Assembly: GCA_019454045.1 (NCBI GenBank)
Contig: SKCR01007541.1
Coordinates: 31,321 to 95,320 of the forward strand
Direction of reading: 5' to 3'
Origin: Zanthoxylum bungeanum
Taxonomy: Eukaryota > Streptophyta > Magnoliopsida > Sapindales > Rutaceae
Length of the DNA: 64,000 bases
Shown here: in pieces, positions 13,001-21,879 of the stretch
Layout of the letters: every line of letters starts with the position of its first letter
Position numbering within the stretch: the first letter of the stretch is position 1
Notes under the pieces: model-generated
Database searches by the model: none
Seen by the model: only the letters and a program-made list of their open reading frames with translations
Told to the model about the DNA's origin: nothing
Program-made: the position numbers and the translations under genes

Positions 13001-13607
13001 GTCTCTCGTTCAAATCGCTCACACGAGGATTTTATCTATATTTAAACGGTTATGCCAATATCTTTCTAACCAACAGATATAGAAAATTATTTCATCACTC
13101 ATCTCTAACATACCGACCCCGCAGATCCCATTTTCACGGGAAATTTTATCATCCCTGATGACTGCAGAAGAAAAGTGTATTCACGGCTAGTTGAGGGGCA
13201 CGCAGGAGCAATTTTTATGAAGTTTATTAATATTGAAACACAAATTGAATAAACTAGAAAGAATAGAAAATTAGGCTTCTCAAAAAACTAAAAGAAAATA
13301 GAAAATTACTTGCATTGAAAAATTTATCCCAGAGCTTTTCGAAAGGCAAGGAACCTCGAGTCAAGAACATGAAGGCAATTTTTGGGTTCTTGGATTGAAC
13401 AGGATTTAAAATCTCCTTAATCACAACCCGAGAAGCAATTTCTTCATATTTTCCAACAGTTACAGAATCAGTTGCTTCAGAAAAAGCACTTCTGTAATTT
13501 TGAGTAATAGAAAAAAGTAGAAGCAAGCAAGCCAAAGAAAGTGAAGCAATAATCCATTTTGGCCTAAAGCTATGGCGAGGCCGAGAAAGAATTTGCATGG
13601 CAGCCAT
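10004..13607 (-). CDS. Glycosyltransferase family 14 (core-2/I-branching, BC10/DUF266-like) protein, 10 exons
   Basis: Spliced by eye on the minus strand: exons 13607-13314, 12207-12109, 11999-11899, 11811-11740, 11592-11502, 11260-11180, 10895-10827, 10743-10621, 10280-10242 and 10123-10004. Together they total 1089 bases (362 codons plus stop) in one open frame. Residues about 18-36 form one hydrophobic segment, giving a type II membrane protein as expected for a Golgi enzyme. The catalytic region starts near residue 76 (PKIAFMFLTRG). It continues through GHEGKFSVYVY, AERRLLANAL, ESCVPLHNFDYVYNFL, ADEHYLQTFFN, PGGFSNWTVTRVDWSE and ends PCLWNGIRRPCYLFARKF. These are hallmarks of the plant GT14/DUF266 family, whose BC10 member affects cell-wall and arabinogalactan glycosylation. 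The sugar donor cannot be read from sequence. All splice sites are GT-AG except intron 1, which needs a GC donor to keep frame. The protein is slightly short for the family (usually near 380-400). No disabling change is seen. Confidence 0.92.
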
Positions 13608-13671
13608 ATATTACTTTTTTCAGAAGCTCAGAATAAGTGCTTTGGATGAAAAGCACTTTCCACCTGCACCT

Positions 13672-13681
13672 CTATATATAC
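13672..13681 (-). promoter_or_regulatory. Candidate TATA box of the glycosyltransferase gene
   Basis: On the minus strand TGTATATATAGAGG lies about 65-75 bases before the ATG at 13607. This would put transcription start near 13640 with a short leader. It is a sequence match only. Confidence 0.5.
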
Positions 13682-14259
13682 AAGTGCATACATACATATA
13701 TAGATAGATCGACTGTTTTTTTGTGAATTCATTATCTGAAATTGGTAAAATATCCAATTTCATGATCACCGAATCTAATAGGACTAGTCAATGGACTAAA
13801 GTAACCAAATAAAGGTTTTATAAATTATTATAATTAGCACGGGATCCGCATTTTGTGCGAGTTATCATATCTTTAACTATAATTTCATATCATAAAAGAA
13901 ACAAAATGTTATTTTAGGTATTCATATTGTAAATGTTTAGGATCTCATCAATTTTATAATCTAAATTAGACAATTTGATTTATTTACAATTTTACATTTA
14001 CTATATATATCTTGTTCGTTTGTCTCCCAATTATCAAATAATATTTCTTATTCACATTAGAGTTTATGTATCATCTTTATCTCTCATTTGAAATCATATC
14101 TCTAGTTATAAATAACTTTTAAAATGCTTATTTTTCTTTGAATGAATTCCAATAAAATTTAATGTAATTTTTCAATTTAAATTTAAATTTTCGTATCTAA
14201 CTTCAAATCTTGATCAATCCAGATTCACTTTGCAATAAATAATAGCCAGAGCCTGCTGA
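13682..14259. other. Upstream intergenic region of the glycosyltransferase gene
   Basis: AT-rich with no coding domain. It presumably holds the promoter-distal part of the minus-strand gene. I could not identify specific regulatory sites. Confidence 0.4.
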
Positions 14260-14260
14260 A

Positions 14261-14302
<42 letters not shown>

Positions 14303-14309
14303 AATAAAT
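14260..14309. repeat. (AAT)n and (AAAT)n microsatellite
   Basis: About twelve AAT units followed by four AAAT units. Confidence 0.97.
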
Positions 14310-14559
14310 GATAATTAGGTATAGTGAATACAGAAAAGGAAGGTACGTATGTTTATGAAAATAATATATGTAAATATATAATAGTAATAAATAAATTATT
14401 AAGTAATACCTAACAATATAGATGTATATTTGGATGAATTAATAGTTAGAGTCTGTATTATGAAGCACAATAAATAATAAAAAATATCATGAAAAATTAT
14501 TTAAAGTAAAATAACAAACAACAATCAATAATAGACCCGAAATCCAAAAAATAGATAGG

Positions 14560-15310
14560 TTTTGTGAACAATTGTTATTTAATTTCTTTTTTTAATAAGA
14601 AATTATATTTTATATTGTAATAGGTCTCTTATTTTACTAATTATTATTTTAATTTTATAATTTAATAATAAAAAAATTAAGTATAGATTAGGTGTCACAT
14701 ACGTTTTTGTTTTTAATTTTAATGTGAGATTATAATATATTTTGTTATTATAATAGGTTTTTTGTTTTAATAGTTTATCATTTTAATTTTATAATTTAAA
14801 AATACTAAATTATAATAATAAAATTAATTAAATTAATAATTTTCTTATTTTAAGAGAAGATTATATTTTATATTGTAATGGATTTTTTATTTTTATTTTA
14901 TAATTTAATATAAAAATTATTTTTAAAGATATTTTAATTTTATAATTTAATATCAATATGAGATTCTATTTTTATATTATAATATGTTTCTTATTTTAAC
15001 AATTTAGTATTTAATTTTTTATAAATTAATAAAAAAATAAATTATAGAGAAGGTGTCACGTTTATTTTTATTTTAATGAGAGATTATAATTAATTTCTTT
15101 AGTATAATAGGTTTCTTATTTTAATAGTTTATTATTTTAATTTAAAAAATAATAAATTACAATATTAATTAATTAAGTAATGAGTTTCTTATATTGTAAT
15201 ATATTTCTTATTTTAATAATTTATTATTTTAATTTTAATTAGTAATAAAAATAATTTTATAGATATTTTAATTTTATAATTTAATTAAAAATAATAATTG
15301 TAGAGAGATG
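14560..15310. repeat. Degenerate tandem-like AT repeat
   Basis: A pattern of GAGATTATA, then TAATAGGTTTCTTATTTTAA, then TTATTTTAATTTTATAATTTAA recurs at irregular spacing of roughly 100-250 bases. Starts lie near 14605, 14727, 14862, 14960, 15090 and 15195. The phrase GGTGTCAC occurs near 14690 and 15051. Extreme AT content and partial unit copies suggest an old amplified repeat. No coding potential. Confidence 0.6.
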
Positions 15311-15527
15311 AAGACGTGAAACAGACAGAATTTTCCCTACAAAACAGACTAATCCTATAAAGACAAAAGTACAATCAAATGAGAAAAAAATATCTCCATA
15401 TAAATACGATCTTCATTATCCAACTCAAAATACTCATCCATAATAAAATGAAAATACTTCATGTATCAAAAGTAGACTCAGTGCCTATAACCAAATAACA
15501 ATCCATTCAAGAAAGACATATCTAAAC

Positions 15528-15663
15528 CATAATCCCAATATATAACAAAGATACTCTACTATTGGCACAACCTTTCTCTACTAGTAGGAAATGATGATGA
15601 ACAACAGATGAAAAAGGAATGATCTACTAATCAGCTTATCCTGTAAAATTTAAAGAAAGGGGT
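15528..15663 (+). repeat. Left arm of a 135-bp inverted repeat
   Basis: It reads as the reverse complement of 16881-17016, with only about 7-8 differences by eye, including ACTCTACT, TTGGCACAACCTTTCTCTAC and ACAGATGAAAAA. The arms enclose about 1.2 kb. Confidence 0.9.
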
Positions 15664-16880
15664 AAGCTCATGCTTAGTGCAATGGATCACAGCTTAGTAT
15701 CGTGGATAAATAAGTAACAAGGCATATCAAATAAGTCTTTCATAATATAAATAAATACATAAAGTTGTAAACATGTATATCAAATATTTACTTGAAATCA
15801 TAAATCTCATTTCTCATAAATCTCATTCTGTACAATAATATTTTGTAAAATAAGTCTGTTCAATCATCTATATGCACACTCGTGACAATACGGCAAAGCT
15901 GGCAACATGGGGCATCCCCACGATAATAACTGACAACATAAGACCTCGTCTCACGACAAATAATCTAGCAAGTGTAAACGGAGTGCATCTCAGTATAAAA
16001 ATCATTTCTAAAATCCATGCTCATGTATCTCAAAATCATGCAAATTTCTCATATATCACAAACTCATGATTTCAACGTAATCAATATTTGATCTATTCTT
16101 TTATAGCAAAATACAAACTTTCTAAAAACTAAATCATTTTATGCATTATCTTGAAAATTCATTTAAGAAAACATACATACTATATACTTTGGAAAACATC
16201 AATGTTACAAGCTTATCCACGCACCTGTGAGCTGACAACAGAGAAAAGAAACTATGCAGCAGAACTGTCCCTGCCAACGATATCACGATCACCTAAAGAG
16301 ACAAAGAATTTACGATAAGGAACATAATCCTAACTAGAATAGATGAAAGAATATGCAAGAAATATGACTCGGTCGTTCTCGTAATCCTAACGAAATTTTG
16401 GCAAAGTTCTGTCTATAATACGGACTTTCATTATACAATCCATAATCAACAAACTTATATTCATATTCGATTCACAAAATACACATCCATAATTTAATCC
16501 AACACCACTAGCCCAAATCTCGGACTCACAATAATTTACCGCATACAATCTTACTCGACCATATTCTCCAATGAAATATATCATTCACTTCCAACCGCAA
16601 GTTCATCATTTATATAGTCGAAGCAAGTTGATTAATCATACTTTAAAGCAAATTCCGTTCCAAAATACTTAACATGCATGAACCAAATATAACGATAAAT
16701 TATATGAAAATCAAGATTCGGAAGTCCGTTACTAATCGGAATGTTCGGGATAGTATGGAGGGAGACTAGGGACGTCAGATGGAACTTACTGTCTGGTGCA
16801 TATGAGCCAAGTGCCTCTCTTCATGGCCGCACGTGGGCCTCACGCGTCACTGCGCAAGGGGCGTGTGAGTGCCACGTGCC
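15664..16880. other. Sequence between the two inverted-repeat arms
   Basis: No coding domain is seen on either strand. The right end (16790-16880) is GC-richer (CACGTGGGCCTCACGCGTCA) while the rest is AT-rich. It could be the inside of a foldback or terminal-inverted-repeat DNA element without genes, or a host segment flanked by a duplicated repeat. Confidence 0.4.
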
Positions 16881-17014
16881 ACCCCTTTCTTTAAATTTTA
16901 CAGGATAAGCTAATTAGTAGATCATTCATTTTTCATCTGTTGTTCATCATCATTTCCTGCTAGTAGAGAAAGGTTGTGCCAACAGTAGAGTATCTTTGTT
17001 ATGTCTTGGGATTA
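16881..17014 (-). repeat. Right arm of the 135-bp inverted repeat
   Basis: Inverted copy of 15528-15663. It stops where the LTR of the gypsy element begins (17015), which suggests the gypsy element inserted at or inside this arm. Confidence 0.9.
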
Positions 17015-17926
17015 TGACTGGCGTAAACATACACGTATAACGCAAGCGTACGTATCGTTCAAGTAGTATAAAAAGTATCGATCTCACGAGGACTTAAAAC
17101 CTAATCTATTAATTTTATGAGGTCAAATGATTACTAGTATCTAACAGGTTGATTGATTGATTTGAAATGATGATGATTCTAAATTTAAAACAAGTAAATA
17201 AAATTACACAAAAGTAGGTTTAAAAAAATTCAATATTAAAAACTATCTAGGGTTGTGAATCTTTCTAATATCTTTTAAAATATGAAGTGGTTATTTCATG
17301 GTTGTGTAATAAATCGATTTACTAACCTGGAACACTAAATTATGCAAAAGTCTATGTCCATGGTCAGACACAAATACCCAGTTTAACCCAATTGAACCAT
17401 ATGTCTATGTCAACCAAATTATCTGGATTCATCAAGTTTAAGTTCCAATTATGGCTACCCCCGCCCGACAGGTATATGTCTATCCTGTAAGGAAATCTAT
17501 TAAAGGGTTATCTATCCTCAAGGAATATCGTGGGCTATTAAGTCTAAGGCTGAAACCTAAAATTCCTTTGTCAAGTTTATTTTAGATTTACCACATTAAT
17601 CTTATTAGTGATCAGACACAAGAAGCATTAAGCTTAAGATTAATAAGTAAACCTTTAAATTACCCAAACTATAAAATAACCCTTATAAACCAGTGATATT
17701 AGAATTCCATCACAACCCAGATAATTGGCTTAGTTACGACACATATTTACGGGTAGTAAAAACTTAAATAAAATAAAAGACATAAAGTAAAATACTGAAA
17801 AGTAAATTGCTGAAAATTAAATAAAGTAAAATTACAATAAAAGAAAATGATGAGGTAAAAGGATCCGCTTTTATTACTTCTATTTTAGATATCTGTCTTA
17901 ATATAATATATTAACTTTGCATGATA

Positions 17927-18080
17927 ATTACCAACCAGCCATATAGGCGGTATCCAGATTAAGTCAAATTAATAATTAATTACCAACAGACCAATCAGGC
18001 GGTATCCAATTTAGTCAGGTTAAAACCAATTTAAATAATTACCAACCGACCAATATGGCGGTATCCTCGTTGAGTCAGAT
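17927..18080. repeat. Three-copy tandem repeat inside the gypsy LTR
   Basis: Units of about 50-65 bases, each carrying ATTACCAAC...GACCAAT...GGCGGTATCC followed by a GAGTCAGAT or AGTCAGGT tail. Three units are seen. Confidence 0.85.
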
Positions 18081-18429
18081 TTTAACTAGTTTATATATTA
18101 TAATTAAGGGAGATTAATCTAAATATTAGAAATAAAAGTTTTATCTTTTACCCCAGCAAAAGGGAGTTACCTCCTCATTACTGAAAAGTAAAAACTGAAA
18201 ATTAAAGAAAGAAAAGTATTGTGCGTAAAAGTAAATACAGAAAGTAAAAACTGAAAAGTAAAGAAAAGAAAGTGCGAAAGAGGAAATTAATTACTAAAAG
18301 CTGTAAATAAACAAACAAGATACAATCTTCTTAGTATTCTTAAGGAATTCCTTAGAAGAAAGTATGAATTTACAAATGAAATGGCTTGATATTTATAGGC
18401 AAAATTTTACCTCCATCAAATCATCCACC

Positions 18430-18510
18430 AAATCCATTATTAATTGCTCCACTAATTGCTCCATTAATTGCTTCACCAATTCCGTTATTAATTGCTCCAC
18501 TAATTGCTTA
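18430..18510. repeat. Short tandem repeat of ATTAATTGCTCCACTA-like units
   Basis: The words TTAATTGCTCCA and TAATTGCTTCACCA recur five to six times within 80 bases inside the LTR. Confidence 0.85.
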
Positions 18511-19010
18511 TCATTTTTGGTGGTGATTTGATAATTTTTATTATTTATTTTTTGCTTGGAAAATGATTGAAAATGACTTTAATAATTACACACAACACAC
18601 TTCTGGATGGTTCATCAATTTCAGGCATGAAATCTTCTGAATTCGAAATTATTTTGTCATTCAAAGTTGTATATCTTTAAGTCTTCTTTAATCTGAAACT
18701 TGAATTAGCTCAATCCGATATTGGAGTAAAACGTTATGCCCAAAATACGACAGATGTGCAAAACTGAAATTTTCAAAACTGCACTTCGTTAAAACGCCTT
18801 TTCAAGTTTCCAATCTCCAAAATTAATATGTCAAGTCCAATTTTTGCCCTAATTTGACCCACATTTAGTCCTAAATGATTTCATTGTGTCCCAATATTAT
18901 TTTATCTGCAAAATAAACTAAAACACATCAAAACGTTCATCAAACACGAGAAACTAAACAAAATATTAAGTAAAAGGGGCGGTAATTATTGATATATTTT
19001 CCGCTCATCA

Positions 19011-19026
19011 CACCCCCAAACCAAAC
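19011..19026 (-). other. Polypurine tract of the gypsy element
   Basis: GTTTGGTTTGGGGGTG on the minus strand ends exactly at the TGATGAGCGG LTR start. The preceding TTTTGCTCGAGGACTAGCAAA is typical of this element type just before the LTR. Confidence 0.88.
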
Positions 19027-19581
19027 ATTTTGCTAGTCCTCGAGCAAAAAAAAAATAAAATAAAATACAAGAAACAATTAAAATTAAACTAAGCCACTTT
19101 CGTAGGGATCACGGTTGCATTTAGCATATGCAACAAGCTTTTAAACCCTTAGGTGTCCCTAGTGGACGAGTTATAGTCTCGTGAGGGCTTACAGCAACGA
19201 TACCCACAAACGTTTTACAAAAGTAAAAAGATAATAAAACTAATGCACCAAAAGAAAAAAGACAAGAGAAAAGAGAATAAAGAAATTAGTGACTAATGAG
19301 GTGAAACTTCTACTACAAGTTACTAGTTGTTTTATTTCTTTCTATATTACTGAATAAGTAAATTCTCCGATTATATTTACTATTCTCCTTATGCACAGCC
19401 GACAAAATATTAATCAACTCATTTTTGCCCACAACAGTCACAAGTACAGTTGATAAGAGAGTAATATTTTTGTCCTAAAGTTTTATCAGAATTCACACAT
19501 TTTTGCAGCAATGGAATAATTTTTCTGATTTTTCTGATTTTTTTTCTTTGATTTTTGATTTTTTTTTTATTTATATACAAT

Positions 19582-19815
19582 ATCTTCCATCTATGTAGCG
19601 AGTGTTGGGTCGGTGACTCCCAAACCAGTTGGCTTTAGGGCACCAGGTGTTAAGACACCCCTACGGACTTAATTACTCAGACTTAGATATATATATTTTG
19701 CAGCATCTTTGATCCATGTAGCGAGCTTTGGGTCAGTGACTCCCAAACCAGTTGGCTTTAGGGCACTAGGTGTTAAAACACCTTACAGACTTAATAACTC
19801 GGATCTCAGATATTT
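19582..19815. repeat. Two-copy direct tandem duplication (about 120-bp unit)
   Basis: Copies at about 19582-19700 and 19703-19815 share CATGTAGCGAG, TCGGTGACTCCCAAACCAGT-like and GGCTTTAGGGCAC segments. They lie in the non-coding stretch between the LOG-like gene and the 3' LTR. Confidence 0.9.
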
Positions 19816-20230
19816 TTTTTTACTCCATCACTTTTTGAGATGCTTCCTCCAATTAAACTAGAGCACTGAATATTACAAACTTTTCAATTTTAGCTCATGT
19901 CCGTATGTTACAATGCATGTTGATAATATCTGCTAACTGAGCATATGAAGATCCATTTTAGTCAGTTTTATGGAGAATTTACAAATTAAATAATTTAAAA
20001 TGAAATAACAAAAACTAACTTGTTTCAAAATGGTTTGAGATACGTCTCAGGAGTGAAAATTCCTTACACAACTATCTCTTACCAATTTCACCTTTTTAGT
20101 CAAAATAAAAACACAAAAACAAAAAATATTTTTGTAATTTTTGAAAATTTTTCAATTTTTTTTTTCGAAAAAATTTGGACTAAAAAAAAACACAACTAAA
20201 CAAACTAAACTAACAAAAAAAAAAAAAATT

Positions 20231-20274
20231 CCCTCCCTCCCCAAACCTAAATGAGACATTTTCCCCAATGTCTT
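20231..20274 (-). other. Second, internal polypurine-like motif of the gypsy element
   Basis: On the minus strand GACATTGGGGAAAATGTC is followed by ATTTAGGTTTGGGGAGGGA. The first part is a near-perfect inverted repeat (GACATT...AATGTC) and the second is purine-rich. It sits just after the LOG-like gene and about 1.2 kb before the LTR. It could be an internal plus-strand priming site. Confidence 0.6.
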
Positions 20275-20330
20275 AAACAGTAGAAGAGAGTTTAGAAGAT
20301 ATACCTGGTTAGCTGAAATTCTACAGGAAA

Positions 20331-20982
20331 TTAAAGGTTAAGATCCAGATTAATCCGACGCCTCTTACCACGATCGTCCTCGGACCAATTTATCATTGAA
20401 AGGATAGGGTCAACTTGTGGTTCATAGGCTAAGAGTTGGTCTATTAGATCTGGAGCAGTTCTGGCAGTATCGAGGAGTTCTTTCATAGGTTTTGACACGA
20501 ACCCATTTCTCTGAGCATCATCAAGAAACACACAAAGAAAATCATAAAATCCTTCAACGTTGTACAGTCCAAGCGATTTCTGGTGTATGTTCAGGTTCGC
20601 CCAAGATAACACTATAAAAATTTCCTCCAATGTGCCCAAGCCACCTGACAAAGCAATAAAAGCATCAGCACGGTTAATCATTTCTACCAATCATTCAGAC
20701 ATACCTGGCACGATTAGTTCCTCTCCGTTTGATGGTCCAATAAGATTTGCCTCCGCCAAGGGTTTTGGGATAATTCCCAAAACGTGACTGCCTCATTCAT
20801 GTACGGCCTTTGAATGATCCCATAAGTCCAAGATTGCCACCGCCATATACTAAGTGCATATTCCTTATAGCTAAGACTCGACCCAATTCCAGTGCTGCTT
20901 CTATGTATTGTAGCTTAACACCAACACTAGTACCGCAAAACACACAGATGTTTTCAACTCGTCTTCTTGAAGTGGCTTCCAT
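20331..20982 (-). pseudogene. LOG-like cytokinin riboside 5'-monophosphate phosphoribohydrolase, intronless, broken, inside gypsy element
   Basis: LOG enzymes release active cytokinin bases from their nucleotide forms in the cytosol. From the ATG at 20982 the product reads ENICVFCGTSVG and HLVYGGGNLGLMG, typical LOG N-terminal motifs. After a one-base frameshift near 20815 it continues HVLGIIPKPLAE, then INRADAFIALSGGLGTLEE and LGLYNVEGFYDFL to a stop at 20331. The whole family fold, about 217 codons, is covered without introns, whereas plant LOG genes are normally split by several. The signature PGGxGTxxE is altered to SGGLGTLEE. Two TGA codons (near 20805 and 20693) and the frameshift disable it. 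It lies in the same direction as pol, between integrase and the polypurine tract, and ends just before a purine-rich motif. I infer a processed host transcript captured by the retroelement. An independent retrocopy inserted there later is the alternative. Confidence 0.88.
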
Positions 20983-21388
20983 GTTTTACTCTGGATGTCT
21001 TTAAAAGTGCAATAATGAGTTGAATTTATAACACCTGAAAAGGGTTAGTAAAATAATAGCACTAGTACATGCCAAATGACAATTATTAGTTAATAGTAAA
21101 ATAAATCGTGATAGTCAAAAAGGTATGGATCCTATCGGATAAAATAAAAGAAAACAACAAAATAAATTATAATTATTAGGAAAAGACAAAGAGATATAAT
21201 ATTTACAAGAAAAGTAGCGGCTTGATTGACGTCTATGCGTCAGGGACAAGCTTCTCATCCAATTTTCTTATAAATTGGCAAACAGGGTCTTTTTGAGTCA
21301 GATTCCCGAGACTTAACTATTGTCTTTCCTTTTGAAATTGTGCATATAATTTGCGAATGGCTATATGAACATATCCACTTTGATGCAT

Positions 21389-21721
21389 CTAAAGAGTCAA
21401 AGATATATTATCTACAGACTCTTTACTCAAGCCATCCCTAATGAATTTAATTTTATCTTCGCGATTATCAGACACCATTCCTAAAGAAAGACAACGAGTA
21501 TTGCAATTCCAGCGTGCACATTTGTAACAAACACCCATTTTCTTAGCTCTACATTTCTTTGCATAGGTGCTTCTTCCAAATCCAGGCAAATAAGAATTAC
21601 AAGAATCAGAATACTCACCTACTAATCGGACCCGTGCTCCAATTACCCAACGAATGTCATTAGGAACACCATGGATCGTTAGTAGTTTCATCTGTTCCAA
21701 GCGAGCTTTGTAGACTTTCAT
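21389..21721 (-). CDS. Cysteine-rich ORF of unknown function in the gypsy element
   Basis: An open frame of 110 codons with a start at 21721, in the same direction as pol and the LOG-like gene, sitting between them. The centre has closely spaced cysteines in CRAKKMGVCYKCARWNCNTRC, a C-x6-C-x2-C-x4-C-x3-C spacing that could bind metal. I do not recognise the family. It begins about 150 bases after the last traces of pol. It may be a second captured host fragment, the upstream part of a captured transcript, or an element-specific accessory ORF. Expression is unknown. I keep it as a CDS because no disabling change is visible. Confidence 0.4.
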   Translation of the reverse strand: MKVYKARLEQMKLLTIHGVPNDIRWVIGARVRLVGEYSDSCNSYLPGFGRSTYAKKCRAKKMGVCYKCARWNCNTRCLSLGMVSDNREDKIKFIRDGLSKESVDNISLTL

Positions 21722-21879
21722 CAGAGAGTGTTGAGGGAGAGAAGGAAATTGCTTGTGAAGATTTATGAAAGCTTATTCCATCTTGAAATGACTTAATCTG
21801 CAAAAACTAACACACCAAATTAAATCACACCAAATCACAATATATACACAAATTGCATGGGTTGCCTCCCTGCGAGCGC

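Larger units (their letters stand above)
17015..19010 (-). repeat. 3' LTR of the Athila/Tat-type gypsy element (about 2.0 kb)
   Basis: It starts TGATGAGCGGAAAATAT immediately after a polypurine tract and ends ...GTTTACGCCAGTCA. The last 150 bases match the remnant 5' LTR at 33885-34038 (shared CGTATAACGCAAGC and TATCGATC words), which fixes the 3' end. Short internal repeats are listed separately. It has no genes. Confidence 0.88.
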
